The position numbers were made by a program, and so were the translations under genes. Positions 1-10,724 of a DNA stretch of 64,000 bases are shown one piece after another. The first letter of the stretch is position 1. Each line of letters begins with the position of its first letter. The stretch comes from Ariolimax columbianus (taxonomy: Eukaryota; Mollusca; Gastropoda; Stylommatophora; Arionidae): assembly GCA_036924085.1 (NCBI GenBank), contig JAVGWX010000013.1, forward strand, positions 67,140,759 to 67,204,758, read 5' to 3'. Below the pieces are notes generated by a model. The model ran no database searches. It was not told the DNA's origin and worked only from the letters and a program-made list of their open reading frames with translations.

Positions 1-345
1 TCAACATGCAACACATACTGACATCCAAACAGGTGAATAATAATCTGAAAATGAGAATTGTCAGTTATGTATACTCGTCACTACTTTATGGCACGTAAAC
101 ATGGACAATGAATAACAAATTAGAAAAGAGTATTGAAGCCTTCAAAATGTGGGTATATAGAACATTAGGTCGCATTTCTTGGGTACAGAAGAAAACAAAT
201 TTGCTGGTATTGGAAAAGTTGGGAGTAAAAAGTGAATTAATAATCGAAATCAGGATTAGACAGTAATGTTATTTTGGTCATAAACAAGATATACCTCCTT
301 GTTGAAGACGATACAGTCGGGTAAGGTGGAAGGCAACTTTTCAAG
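1..345 (+). pseudogene. RTE-like LINE, RT C-terminal fragment
   Basis: Conceptual translation gives SLLYGT, a stop, TWTMNNKLEKSIEAFK, then YRTLGRISW. This is the conserved region just after the reverse transcriptase of many endonuclease-RT LINEs (usually YGAETWT followed by a CLRRI-like segment). A stop codon splits the motif and the frame decays after about 290. The closest relative in the window is the reverse-strand fragment at 36299-36830, which reads SLLYGAETWTMKKQLEKSIG and GRISW. The fragment runs off the left edge, so its full extent is unknown. It has no coding capacity. Confidence 0.75.
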
Positions 346-659
346 AGGCAAACGTTTTAACTGGTTACATACTATAAGCCGCTCCCAGCGCCAGAACACT
401 TATTTACCCGCGGCCATAAGCCGCTGTGAGCGCCAATGTTTGTTTCATAGTAAAACAAGTTATAAATTTATAGTTTTCCTTTCCGTTTCGGTACGAGATT
501 TTAATTTACCGATGGGAAGTTGATTTTTGAATCACATGTGGACCAAATCTGCCCTATCAAATGTCGATGGTACGTGACATGCCTACCATGTTTGTAACGG
601 GTAACGGGGAATCAGGGTTCGATTCCGGAGAGGGAGCATGAGAGCCAATCTGATAGTGA
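346..659. other. unannotated interval
   Basis: Nothing recognised. A short imperfect direct repeat built on CATAAGCCGCT and AGCGCCA occurs twice at about 376-438. Confidence 0.5.
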
Positions 660-923
660 CAATGAGGAATCACTTGAAATAGATAATCGTGTTCTGGACT
701 GTACACTTGGACAAGAGAGACTAAGAAAGTTTGAATGGTATTTGTAAGTGAAGATGAGAAAAACCTGTCAGCATACCCAGAGGAATTCTTAAACCGCTCA
801 TACCAACTGGATTTGCCAGCACAAACTTTAAAATTAGGTGCTGTAATTATGTTAAGATGGCGACCAAGCAACAGCTGCTCTCTGCGATATTCGTGTGGTT
901 TGTTCGTTCCACTTCATGTGTGA
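660..923 (+). pseudogene. Pif1/Helitron-like helicase remnant
   Basis: The forward frame contains AYPEEFLNRSYQLDLPA followed by TLKLGAVIMLR. The arrangement YP-EFLNS, then a short linker, LPPH-L-LK-GA-IMLLRNL is a hallmark of the C-terminal part of Pif1-type helicases carried by Helitron transposons. The match breaks down soon after IMLR, where the usual N-L-GLCNGTR segment is unreadable, so this is a small decayed piece. No Rep domain, Helitron hairpin or CTRR terminus was found. The reading rests on about 40 residues and could be a coincidence of composition. Confidence 0.45.
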
Positions 924-1173
924 CGATCATTTTCTAGCACGTCCTACACTATTCACAGGAAGCCTATGTGTGTAAATTTCATCGGAATTCGGAGATACAC
1001 GATCTGTTCTTCATGTGTAATAGAATACGCGTTGTTGGATAGGACGCCACTACGGATTGCGCACCGTCCTTGGTTGGTGTGCACGACCTGCTTGGAAATT
1101 GCGTGCCATGACTGGAGGTGTAAGGTGTGCTCATGCTTGGCGCCGCATTCCAGTGGCGCTGGGGTCGGCTAGC
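924..1173. other. unannotated interval before the Tx1-like LINE
   Basis: More GC-rich than its surroundings. No protein family was recognised. It may include remaining helicase-element sequence or the 5' UTR of the following LINE. Confidence 0.4.
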
Positions 1174-1377
1174 TCTTCCCTGGAAGAGTGAAAAGTGAAA
1201 TTAGTAGCCTGCCTAGAGTGAGAAAGGATCGCTGCCTCGTATTGCAATGATGTTACCGTCCTCTCCTTGAGGTGGACGCTGCGGCGAGCTGTTCCCGTCT
1301 TGTGTATTTTCTAGAGTGCTTCTGGACTGTGTTTCTTTTTTGGTGTTTATTTATTTTGAATCAGAATATATTCAGAA

Positions 1378-2458
1378 TGTCTTCCAAGCTGAACGTGCTG
1401 GAAGAAATAATTGATTTCGATAGCCCAGACGTATTCATGGACGATGTCAATGTCTTCCGAAAGGGGACACTGAAGATCACAGTCACTGGCGAACAGTCAG
1501 CCAGCTTGAAGCCGCACGAGATGGCAAGCATCCTAGCCGGGCCAGTGGGCCCTCTGGTGTGATCGCAATTTGCAAGTTCGCAAACCCACGTGTGTGGTAT
1601 GTGCGGCTGACCCAGTCAGCCCACATACTACACTTCAAGAGCCTACATGGCAAAAGAGTCAACTGCTCAACACCAAAACTCTCATCAATTGAGCACCAGG
1701 AGCAAGAGAGAGAGAGAGGGGTGCTCAATTGGGTGCCCGAGACCACTAAAATGGAGGCGGTCAAGGCGGTCGTGATAAGAATCACAGGCGACAAAAATGC
1801 AGGTGTGTTTCCACAAAGAAACATCTCCGACAAATGGGCCTTTGCCTACAAAAAGAATAAGGTGGAGGTGCCCCACTACGTAACTGTCAGGTTTCTGAGT
1901 GGGGACGCCAAACCTATAAGGCTCTGGGTTACTATCACCGGCCGCCGCACCCCATGTGAAGGATGTGGAGATGATACGCACTGGACCAACCAGTGCACCA
2001 AGAGGCGACGTCCGGAGATCGTAAGAGAGGCTGAGCGACAGCCAAATCCAAAGCTGGCTGAAGCTCAGCCTCCACCACCTCCACCCTTCACTGAGGAGCA
2101 CCCCGCCACCTTGGATGATGGCTACACCGAGGTGGACCGGAAAAGAAAAAGAAACTCGAGGAAGAGGAGTTCCTCTCCTCCAGTGACCAAATTGGGAACC
2201 GGCAACACACCGCCGGCCTCCGAAGAAATGACAGCAGTACCTGCGCCAGAGCTCGTGCCGGAACCGGTACCAGAGCCGTCACCAAAGCGGACAGACAGCG
2301 TCGGTCCGGTGCCCCCGCCAAGTCGGGACATCGCCAGCGACGACCAGGTGTCCCCCATGCCCTCACCGGGGGTAGGGGAGATTAGCTCGGACGAGGGCGA
2401 GCCGGTCCGTCTGCCTTGGGCGACCATGATGGGCGGGCTGGAGCTGGGCAAGGACTGA
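1378..2458 (+). pseudogene. Tx1-like LINE ORF1 (nucleic-acid-binding protein)
   Basis: The likely start is the ATG at 1378 (MSSKLNVLEEIIDFD). The frame is lost near 1555 and reads on as VIAICKFANPRVWYVRL, which points to a 1-nt frameshift. Near residue 200 comes VPHYVTVRFLSGD, then IRLWVTITGRRTPCEGCG and HWTNQC. The last two form a C-X2-C-X4-H-X4-C zinc knuckle directly after a beta-strand-rich segment, as in ORF1 proteins of Tx1 elements that coat the LINE RNA. The C-terminal third is proline- and charge-rich (APELVPEPVPEPSP), with a basic patch RKRKRNSRKR, and looks disordered. The stop is at 2456-2458. The family is inferred from architecture, not from a search. Confidence 0.65.
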
Positions 2459-2915
2459 GTAGCGATACAACCACAGAAGGGATACTCACATCCTTGTCCA
2501 GCAGTTTCAATGAGGACAATTGACTTTGTTTTTCGGCGACGCCTGGAGGGAGTTTTCAAAAAGAACACAACTTTGTATGTGTATATAGTGTGAATGTGTA
2601 CTTGTTTAAATGTGTGGGTGTGTTTTTTGTAACTGTGCTGTGCCCCCTAAGGGTTATATATATGGCTACCCCGAGAGTGTTAGTTACTCAAGTTATTGTA
2701 TTGCTGTATTGCTATTATTATTATTATTACTATGTTATGTTGACGGGGCTCGCCCACCCGCGTGGGCGACCAGTGTGTAACCCTCAAAAGTTGTTTTTTA
2801 CCATGTTATTTATTTACATATGTACCCCCCAACCACCTGACCTTCAGCATTCCGACCTGACTCGTGTCAGTGGAGAGCTGCTGCCCCGACAGGCTCAATA
2901 CTTTTTATCCGTCCA
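2459..2915 (+). other. spacer between LINE ORF1 and ORF2
   Basis: Non-coding interval with a short TTA microsatellite at about 2714-2731. ORF2 begins at the ATG at 2916, because that frame reads MSTLNSIHIVSIN and continues across the piggyBac insertion into the endonuclease. Confidence 0.55.
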
Positions 2916-3438
2916 ATGTCTACACTGAACTCCATACACATTGTTTCTATTAACACTTAGTATAAGCAGCCAAAAACCACGATTTTACACGCCTATTTTT
3001 CTACAAAAATGTTCACACCTAACTGTTGTGACAAAATTATTCATATATCTGTTATCTTTTATTGTGTGATCATGTTTTATATATCAAAATGTTCAGGAAT
3101 GATTGCTCTTTTTAGAAACAGTGCAATAAGATGTCTGTACAGTGAAGTTGCATGCAAAAAATTATGTAATGTGTAAACAAAAAGAAAAACAATAAATAAT
3201 TTGTAAACATTTTTTCACTTACCATTTCATTCAAATAAATCCTTCACAATGTTGACACACAAAAATTCTTTCTTTTGATAATATATCCATATTTACCCAA
3301 TATTGGGAAGTTTCATCACTCTTGGATCAGAAATAACATTATTATGACCATTCAGCAGTGTTTGGTAAATTGAAAAATAAAATGGCACAAATTCTCTAAG
3401 AAAAAAATAATCTATGTACAGCTGATTTTAATTTACAT

Positions 3439-5351
3439 TTATTTCAAATGATGCTGTTCAAAACAGTGATTTGGATGAAGAAATGGCTGGTCTGGGCATC
3501 CTAGACAAAAAAAATGTTGTCCTAACTCTAGCATTTGGAGTACTGCAAACAATACATTGACGACACAGTGTAGACTTTTTGATAATGTGTCTTTTTCCAC
3601 TGTGTCTGTTTGCATGGCTGCTGATGTAAGGTTCCACCTGCAAGCTGGGCGTCTCTGTAGCTGCAAAAAGGCGAAGCTCAGAAACTAATTGCTTTTTAAA
3701 TTGTAGATAGGGCTGCTTTTTTTGTGTTTGCAGGCCTCGTCAGGGCATGCAAAATAAATGAATTCAGCTGAGCTACTTCAAAAATCCAAAAGAAAATTTT
3801 CTTCCACCATTTCCTTGTTCTTCTAGTGAAGGTACCATATGTTGCGACACACTGATCAACCTTATCACACCCATTCATGCGGTAGTTGTAGTCATCAATC
3901 ATTGATAGTTTATCCTTCACTACACCAGAACAACTTGTTAAACGTTTGGTGGTCACCGAGGCTTCACTAGAGACAAGCAAGCATTGTTTTTTAGCCTTCT
4001 TGTCTCTGAACATCACGCAGAGGAATGTTCTTTCTATATGGAGAAACTATTTCATTTGTAAAAAGGAAAATTTTGTTGTCTTGAAAGCTTGTGGAAAATC
4101 TCTGCGGTTTATGTTGACCGTACCAGTGTAGTAATGGCCATTACTGGTAAGGTACTGCAGCAGCGGATAGCTGGTGTAGTAACGGTCAGCATAAATGTGA
4201 TGGCCTTTCCCACAAGGTTCTAAAAGCTTGTCAAATACTTTGACGGCTTGTTGACTGCTTGGATCTAGGTCTGTATTGTAAGATGTATTGCTGCCAAAAT
4301 ATATCAATATGTTGACAACATAAGCAGTGTTGCTGTCGCAGAGGCCAAAGGTTTTGACGTGGTATTTTTTTGGCTTTGATGCATTGAACATCTTATGGGC
4401 CCACCTTCCCTTCCATCCAAAGACCATTTCATCCACAGAAAGTTCCTTGAATGGGTAATAGGATTTTTGAAATTGAAGTAGCAAGCTCTGCACAAATGGC
4501 TCAATTTTGGCTTTGCCCTGCGAATCAGGATTGCTTACGTGAAACATTGTATGATACAAAGCTTGGAACCTGTCCCTCGTGAATACCTTCCTGAACCAAG
4601 GTGTTTCTGTAGTCTCATCATGTGCCCAGTAGTCACTAATTTTAGGCTTCTTTAAATAGCCGATAACAGTAATGACAACAAAGAATTTATGTAGCTCAGG
4701 CACAGTCACTGGTGACCATGTTAGAAAAACTGACCGTACTGCAGTTGTTTCTTTCATTGCCAGGCACCGTTGGGCCGCATAATCATTTATTGACCTGACA
4801 AGGTCTTCCATAATGGCATCAGTAAATAAAGCTTTAAAGCAAAATAAGGGTGATGCATTCTCTGGAATAATGTCAGGATTGACACCAGGGATTCTTGGCT
4901 GAGGTGGAATAAACCGAAAGGTATTGTCTGTGCTGCCCTCAAATACCTCCCTCCATTGCCTTTCATCACTAACCTGAGGGTCTGCCCTAGTAGTTGCCAT
5001 TGGGACAGGAGACACTGTAGATGGATCTACTGTACTGCTGGTACTAGTACTAGGACCAGGATTCCTATCAAGTACAGATCTTGACCTTGCTCCTCGTCCT
5101 CTCTTAGGCATAGGACCTTTACCCTTTCCTCTACTATGGATGAGAGACTCCTCCTCTTGCTCACTCGAACTATCCCTGGTGGCACTGTACAATGATGTAT
5201 TTCTAACATCCCCTTCTTCTTCTGAATGAGAACTTTCACTGTCAGTGTCAGAAGTCATGTCATCTGTATCTTCTTCAGCCCAGATTTGAATCATCTTAGT
5301 GGCCTGAACAGCAGAAAATCGTGCGCCACGAGAATTGGTAGAGGAAGCCAT
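3439..5351 (-). pseudogene. piggyBac transposase, nearly full length, three lesions
   Basis: Starts at the ATG at 5351 with an acidic N-terminus (EEDTDDMTSDTDSES). A DDE_Tnp_1_7 (piggyBac) core follows. The three acidic residues of cut-and-paste chemistry are visible: LSVDEMVFGWKGR, IYADRYYTSYP, and the CDKVDQ region. The cysteine-rich C-terminal domain is also present (CRQCIVC, CLGCPDQPFLHPNHC). Lesions are a TAG at 4047-4049 in an otherwise continuous frame, a frameshift near 3705, and a frameshift in a T-run near 3508 that splits the cysteine-rich domain. The intended product is about 620 residues, close to family length. The catalytic residues survive, so inactivation looks fairly recent. 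Confidence 0.88.
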
Positions 5352-5715
5352 TTCTTCAAATGAAAAAAAAAGTTGAAAAAAATCGCTACTTTCGTTAGAT
5401 TATTAAACAAAATGTGCCAAATTAATTCTCAAAAGCTTACCAAACCACGCCGTAAGATGCTTAAAGGGACAGGAACAGGAAATGACGTTGCAGTAGTTTA
5501 AAATGTTGGATAGGAAATACAATTATTTAAAACTTGGCGTTGGTACATTTCGAGCGACAACGCCCATTTCATGGAAACAAAATATCACTGACGCACTTTC
5601 CGATAACAATTTATTATGAATATTTCCTTCTGAATTAGAACTGTCCATGCTAAATATTTCTTTATCTACATGTCTGTCTATTTCAAGTCATGGTTGAATT
5701 ATCTGTGAGACACGT

Positions 5716-5810
5716 ACTGCCGAAAATCGTGTCCCACGAGAATGGGGAGGGAGGACGCCATTTCTTCAAGTAAAAAAAAGTAGACAAAATTGCTTTGTTT
5801 ACATTTTTAT
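5716..5810 (-). repeat. partial duplication of the transposase 5' end
   Basis: About 85 bp resembles 5299-5392, which covers the transposase start codon and leader. Both contain GAAAATCGTG, CCACGAGAAT, GCCATTTCTTCAA and a following A-run. The second copy lies about 420 bp further upstream of the gene and carries no open frame. Confidence 0.7.
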
Positions 5811-5880
5811 TTTTTAATTTAGTAGTACATAATTGATAATAATGTTAACTCACGCTCTAGAAATGGAATCTGAAATGGCA

Positions 5881-5955
5881 TTGTTGTGGGTTTATACTAG
5901 CTGGATTGTTGTGGGTTTATACTAGCTGGATTGTTGTGGGTTTATACTAGCTGGA
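5881..5955. repeat. 25-bp tandem repeat, 3 perfect units
   Basis: Three identical 25-bp units (TTGTTGTGGGTTTATACTAG plus CTGGA) lie inside the right arm of the piggyBac element. Confidence 0.95.
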
Positions 5956-7179
5956 TTTGGATTAAACTCATATTAAATACATTTAATACGTTGCAAAGAG
6001 TGCGAGACACGCTATTCAGCTTAATGTAATTCGGTGGCTGCCTAATCGTCTCGTGATTTGGCGCCGCGGATTTTAAGGGTTAATATTGACGGACTAAAAC
6101 AGAAACAACAACACATAGTGAACATAATAAAGAAATATAAACCTGATTTCCTTTTTTTTTTTTTACAAGAAACACACATACACGAAGTTATACATACCAA
6201 ACAAATCACAACAACACTAGGCTTAAAAAATAGTTGGTTTAGTTTAGGACAACACGCAGGCGTAGCCATTCTGCAAACATCTGACTGGATAGTTTCACAT
6301 CGTCACAGGGGTATAGAGGGCAGGATACAGGTACACAATACACACGACAGTACAGACAAACACACATTAATTAACATTTACGCCCCAGTAAAAAACAGTA
6401 TAACAAACATCCTTTTATGCAAAACGTAGTAACAAACATAGAACATTGTAAAAATCAAAAACATGATACTTGCTGGGGATTTCAAATGCACACTAAGTAA
6501 CTTAGACACATCAAGTACACAGACAACAAATTTAGAAATAATATTAGACAAAAATAACCTTATAGATGCATACAGCAATACTTACCCTAATGGAACGGAC
6601 ACGACTCATACAACCCACTCACAGCACGGTACAACACACACTAGAATTTATAGGATTTACATACCAAAAACATACAGTTAATAAAATAGACCACATAGAC
6701 ACAACCCCCTTTGCAGATCATAAAAAAATAGCTATTATAGTTAACGGCACCCACATATCCAATAGTCACACGCAATCCGAACACTGGAAATTCAACAACT
6801 CCCTACTTAACAATAAAGACTTTGTAAAAACCATTTGTAACTTAATAAGAAATCTCACGGAACACCTACCAGACACAAACCTAAATAGTTATTGGGATTT
6901 AATTAAAAGTACAATCCGGGACCGCAAACAGAGTATTTCAAAACAAATAAACAGACATACAAAACGCAATTGACAGATTATTGAAGAAGCTATAAAAATG
7001 ACAAAACTAATCGACAAAAACTTACCCCAAATTCAACTTTTACAAGACGAATTAGATAAAATCGATAATTATCAACTACAAGGGGCCCAATTAAGAGCTA
7101 AAATACCAGTGCCTTTACAGGAAAAACCCACACAACAGTACTTAGCCGTAGAACAAAACATTTAACGTACACGACAAAT

Positions 7180-8965
7180 ACACAAAATCAAGGGACCAAC
7201 AGGACAAATATTAACTGAACCCCACGAAATACGACAGACCTCTCATGACTACTACACGACGTTGTATTCTGTGGAGAATACCGCGCACACTGAGTGCGGA
7301 ACATTTTCTGAGTATACAAAGCAGTTGAGTGACACGGACAGGGATGCCACCAGTACACCCCTTTCATTACTTGACTTAAAAAAACTCACTCGACTCCTTT
7401 CAGAAAAACAAAAGCCCAGGCTCTGATGGCTTGACCGTAGAGTTCTATGTAACCTTCTTCGACATTATTGGACCCACCCTTTTAAAAGTTTTAAATGAAG
7501 CATTTGAAACAGGTGAATTGCCAAATAGCCTTAATGAAGCTTACATTACACTGATCCCTAAACCGGACAGTGACAAGCTAGAAGCCAAAAACTACAGACC
7601 AATTTCTCTCCTGAACGTAGACTACAAAATTCTGACCAAAGCCCTCACACTAAAGATTAAACCCTTTATGCAACACCTAGTACATAAAGACCAACAATGT
7701 AGCGAAAAGGATATAAAAATCAGTAAACATGCACATTTCCTACGAGACATCATACTATACACTAGCGACAAAAACGTCCAATCTGCCATTATCTCAATCG
7801 ATCAAGAAAAATCTTTAATCCAGAGTATCACACTCCTTTCTCCACGAAATTTAAATACAAATAACGTTGGGGAATACCTCACCAAATGGATACAAATAAC
7901 GTTGGGGAATACCTCACCAAATGGATACAAATAACATTGGGGAATACCTCACCAAATGGATACAAATAACATTGGGGAATACCTCAACAAATGGATTCAA
8001 ATGACGTTGGGGAATACCTCACCAAATGGATACAAATAACATTGGGGAATACCTCACCAAATGGATACAAATAACATTGGGGAATACCTCACCAAATGGA
8101 TACAAATGACGTTGGGGAATACCTCACCAAATGGAGACAAATAACATTGGGGAATACCTCACCAAATAACATTGGGGAATACCTCACCAAATGGATACAA
8201 ATAACATTGGGGAATACCTCACCAAATGGAGACAAATAACATTGGGGAATACCTCACCAAATGGATACAAATAACATTGGGGAATACCTCACCAAATGGA
8301 TACAAATAACATTGGGGAATACCTCACCAAATGGATACAAATAACATTGGGGAATACCTCACCAAATGGAGACAAATAATATTGGGGAATACCTCACCAA
8401 ATAACATTTGGGAATACCTCATCAAATGGATACAAATAACATTGGGGAATGCCTCACCAAATGGATCAAAATAATATATAAGAGACCCGAAAGCAAAATA
8501 ATGATTAACCAAAAGTTAACAGATAGTTTCCCCCTAACAAGATCAGTCAGGCAAGGATGTCCGCTGTCCCCAGCACTATATACTCTAGTCCTGGAGCTCC
8601 TTCTAGAAAAGATTAGACAAGACCCAACAATAGTAGGGACACATGTACCGGGGTCTGGGAAACAAAAAGTAATAGCTTACGCAGACGATACAGCTTTCTT
8701 TCCATCCAATTACAGTTCTATTCAAAATATCCTAAATATCTTTACACAATTCGGCACAGAAAGCAGCTCCAAAATTAATATCCCCAAATCATCCATAATG
8801 GGGATTGGCAAGTGGAAAAATAAATTCGATTTTCCCTTTCACCTAAAGCAAGTAAATAAAATAAAAATATATGGAATAATATACCCTGCAAATCCCCTTG
8901 ACCCCAATAAAGAAATGTGGGAGAAACTTACTCTAAATACTAAAAACATCCTTAAAAAAATTTGA
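7180..8965 (+). pseudogene. Tx1-like LINE ORF2, reverse transcriptase domain
   Basis: Reads DYYTTLYSVENT and then, after a frameshift near 7410, SDGLTVEFYVTFFDIIGP, ITLIPKP, NYRPISLLNVDYKILTKAL, HFLRDIILYT and IISIDQEKS. A 35-bp minisatellite (7861-8470) follows. Coding resumes with KIIYKRPESK, SFPLTRSVRQGCPLSPALY and the catalytic YADDTAFF. The YADD motif is intact. The first catalytic aspartate is still present in SIDQEK. The frame is interrupted because the array unit is not a multiple of three. RT copies element RNA at the nicked target. The wording is most like Tx1/L1-type LINEs. Confidence 0.8.
7861..8470 (+). repeat. 35-bp minisatellite grown from LINE RT coding sequence
   Basis: About 17 units of 35 bp, built on ATAACATTGGGGAATACCTC then ACCAAATGGATACAA. 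Two units lack the ATGGATACAA end. Each unit translates in one frame to NIGEYLTKWIQI, and the final unit flows directly into the LINE frame as NIGECLTKWIKIIYKRPES. The repeat therefore appears to be amplified RT coding sequence and not a foreign satellite. Since 35 is not divisible by three, each unit shifts frame. Confidence 0.9.
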
Positions 8966-9800
8966 ATACAAAATGACAACAATATTTGGGCGCAGTATAA
9001 TAATCAACTCAGTTCTAATACCAAAAATATTATACGTCGCAAATATATTATGTCCACCCCTAACAACAATCAAAAGAAATCAACAAAGCAGTTAGAAGTT
9101 TTATATTCCGTAACACAATACATAGTATCCAATCTAAAACTTTAATGCAGGATAAAATCGAGGTGGGATCGCTCTACAAGACCCAACAAATCAAAATACA
9201 ATCATTAAGAATCAAATTTGTACAAGAAATCATAAAATACCCTAACGAATACCCACTATCCCATTATTATTTAGGACTAAAGATAACCAAATTATGTAAA
9301 TTAAATAACAATATACCACATTGCTTAAAAAATATACCCATGTTTTACAAACAATGCATTCGACACATTAACGGAAACGAAACATTACTCACACAAAAAC
9401 CAGACACTATTTATAAAAAAAACTAATATTATTCCAGGAACCCCCACTTAAAGATAGGATTAAATGAGGATACGGGTATTTCATAACTAATTACACACAT
9501 AACTTTTATAATCTACACAACCTTAAAGTATCACCTCACGTTAAAGAAGTTAGTTACAGACTAATTTTCGGAACAACACCAATACGTAAAGAAACTCAAA
9601 CCCAGCTAGGACACGTAACACAAACATGCCATCTATGCAATAGAAACATACAAGAAACAGAAAATCATTGATTTTATCTTTGTAAAGTAGATAGTACAAC
9701 ACTAGGTAAAATTAGACAACTAATTAGCAATTTTACTAAAATAAGAGTAGACATGTTTAGGGCCATAATGCTTCATACACTTCCATGGACAGATAGAGAG
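8966..9800 (+). pseudogene. Tx1-like LINE ORF2 C-terminal region
   Basis: After the RT, a reading frame at 9145-9426 gives GSLYKTQQIKIQSLRIKFVQEI and YPLSHYYLGLK, then IPMFYKQCIRHI. This is the usual C-terminal extension of Tx1-like ORF2. Further on, near 9625-9690, the sequence reads CHLCN, then ETENH, a stop, FYLC. This preserves a C-X2-C...H-X4-C zinc motif with a stop inside it. The region is heavily decayed between these blocks. No separate gene is implied. Confidence 0.65.
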
Positions 9801-10225
9801 ACACACAAAACAAACTCCTAACCATACTGGCAGAGTACAGATACTTAGTATGGACCTGTCGGTGTAGAGCTCTTTACTATGGGCACACCTTTAACCCGGG
9901 CAGTTTTCTATCTTTGTTTATGGGAATGAGTAGGTGCTTTGCCCAGATGTTTCACGATCTGAATATTCTGGGTAGGACCTACGGACTGCCTGGGAGCAAA
10001 GGATAGATATATATGGATTTTGTACGAGAGTGTGAACGAGAATGTATGGTGTGTGTAAGTGAACACATGGGTACTAGGATGAACATATTTATGTAAATAA
10101 TTTATAAGTCTGCATTGTGGATAAATGTAGATGCATGTGTGTAGACGAGTTGGCAATGTGTGATGTTTGTGTGTATGTAATTTATGATAATAAATTTATC
10201 CCTTTGTAAATAACATTCAAATTTA

Positions 10226-10360
10226 TGTGTTAGACTAAAGTTTTCTATTCCGCTGTATTTGCTCTGGCCTCATTTGTACAAGAAACTCGTTGAAATGTAA
10301 TGGAACTTGAAATGTACAATGCACCCTTGAAGCGGTAAACGCTGAATAAAATACTTAATT
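10226..10360. other. unannotated interval
   Basis: AT-rich flank after the LINE 3' end. Nothing recognised. Confidence 0.4.
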
Positions 10361-10400
10361 TCTTCCCTGGAAGAGTGAAAAGTGAAATTAGTAGCCTGCC
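10361..10400. repeat. 40-bp perfect direct repeat of 1174-1213
   Basis: All 40 bases are identical to 1174-1213, starting TCTTCCCTGGAAGAGTG and ending GTAGCCTGCC. The two copies sit just before and about 135 bp after the Tx1-like LINE. The sequence diverges after the block apart from AGTGAG. Confidence 0.95.
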
Positions 10401-10639
10401 GATTAAAGTGAGCTCACAAGCCAACCTCACCTCCTCGGGGTACACACTGGGCAACAAAAACCGCGAGGCTCTAGGCTAACGAGGCAATGGCTCGCCTGGG
10501 GGGACGGGCTCCTTCAGGTTAAATGCAGATGTTGGCCCACCGCAGCTTGGAGAGGTGATGGGCGCCGCCACGTGATTTCAAGCCTAAGAATCACACATGA
10601 CAAAAACAAAATCTATTATACCGGATCGGTCGCAGCCCG

Positions 10640-10724
10640 GACAGACAGAGAGGGTTGGCGTGGGATTTTCATGTCTTCATATGTGCCCCAACGACCTGAT
10701 GGGTTACGGGATGAACTGAACTGA
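10640..10724 (+). mobile_element. RTE-like LINE 3' terminus, 85 bp
   Basis: Matches 20440-20524 over 85 bases with one visible difference. The copy at 20.4 kb is the end of an ORF coding GWRGIFMSSCVPQRPDGLRDELN, so this is a severely 5'-truncated insert of the same LINE. Confidence 0.85.

Larger units (their letters stand above)
2954..6079 (-). mobile_element. piggyBac-type DNA transposon (3126 bp) at a duplicated TTAA
   Basis: TTAA occurs at 2950-2953 and 6080-6083. The ends read inward as CACTTAG and CCCTTAAA, so only a short, imperfect inverted repeat is seen. The reverse strand carries a piggyBac transposase. The host sequence is the endonuclease frame of a Tx1-like LINE: joining 2953 to 6084 gives SIN-IDG in frame, which fixes both boundaries. 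The length is typical of an autonomous element, but the transposase is broken. It is younger than the LINE copy it sits in. Confidence 0.85.
2916..6972 (+). pseudogene. Tx1-like LINE ORF2, endonuclease domain, split by piggyBac
   Basis: An APE-type endonuclease nicks target DNA for LINE integration. The frame opens at 2916 and is cut after IVSIN by the transposon. It resumes at 6084 with IDGLKQKQQ, then FLQETHIHEV (catalytic QE-T), INIYAPVK, then in another frame ILAGDFKCTLSNLD (the GDFN-type motif), and DTTPFADHKKIAI (the SDH-type motif, here ADH). Two frameshifts, at about 6430 and 6650, break it. All diagnostic endonuclease motifs are still visible, so decay is moderate. Removing the insert plus one TTAA restores an uninterrupted frame through the junction. 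Confidence 0.75.
1174..10225 (+). mobile_element. Tx1-like LINE, two-ORF, degenerate, with nested insertions
   Basis: The order is a 5' leader, ORF1 with a zinc knuckle, a spacer, ORF2 with an APE-type endonuclease and reverse transcriptase, a C-terminal CCHC motif, and an AT-rich 3' region ending near 10225. The element is interrupted by a piggyBac transposon (2954-6079) and by a 35-bp minisatellite in the RT. Without those inserts it is about 5.3 kb, a normal LINE length. Assignment to the Tx1 clade rests on the RT wording (SPGSDGL, NYRPISLLNVDYKI, DQEK, VRQGCPLSP) and on ORF1 style. Both ends are uncertain. The 5' limit is set at a 40-bp block that recurs at 10361-10400. Confidence 0.7.

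Noticed and set aside
7861..8470. CRISPR-like regular repeats (also considered at 26.7, 39.2, 57.0 and 57.9 kb)
   Set aside because: Units are directly contiguous with no unique spacers, and the setting is a eukaryotic retrotransposon landscape.
1174..10400. The 40-bp repeat as an LTR or the target-site duplication of the Tx1-like LINE
   Set aside because: Too short for an LTR, no primer-binding site, and it lies about 135 bp beyond the apparent 3' end; perfect identity does not fit the decay of the LINE.
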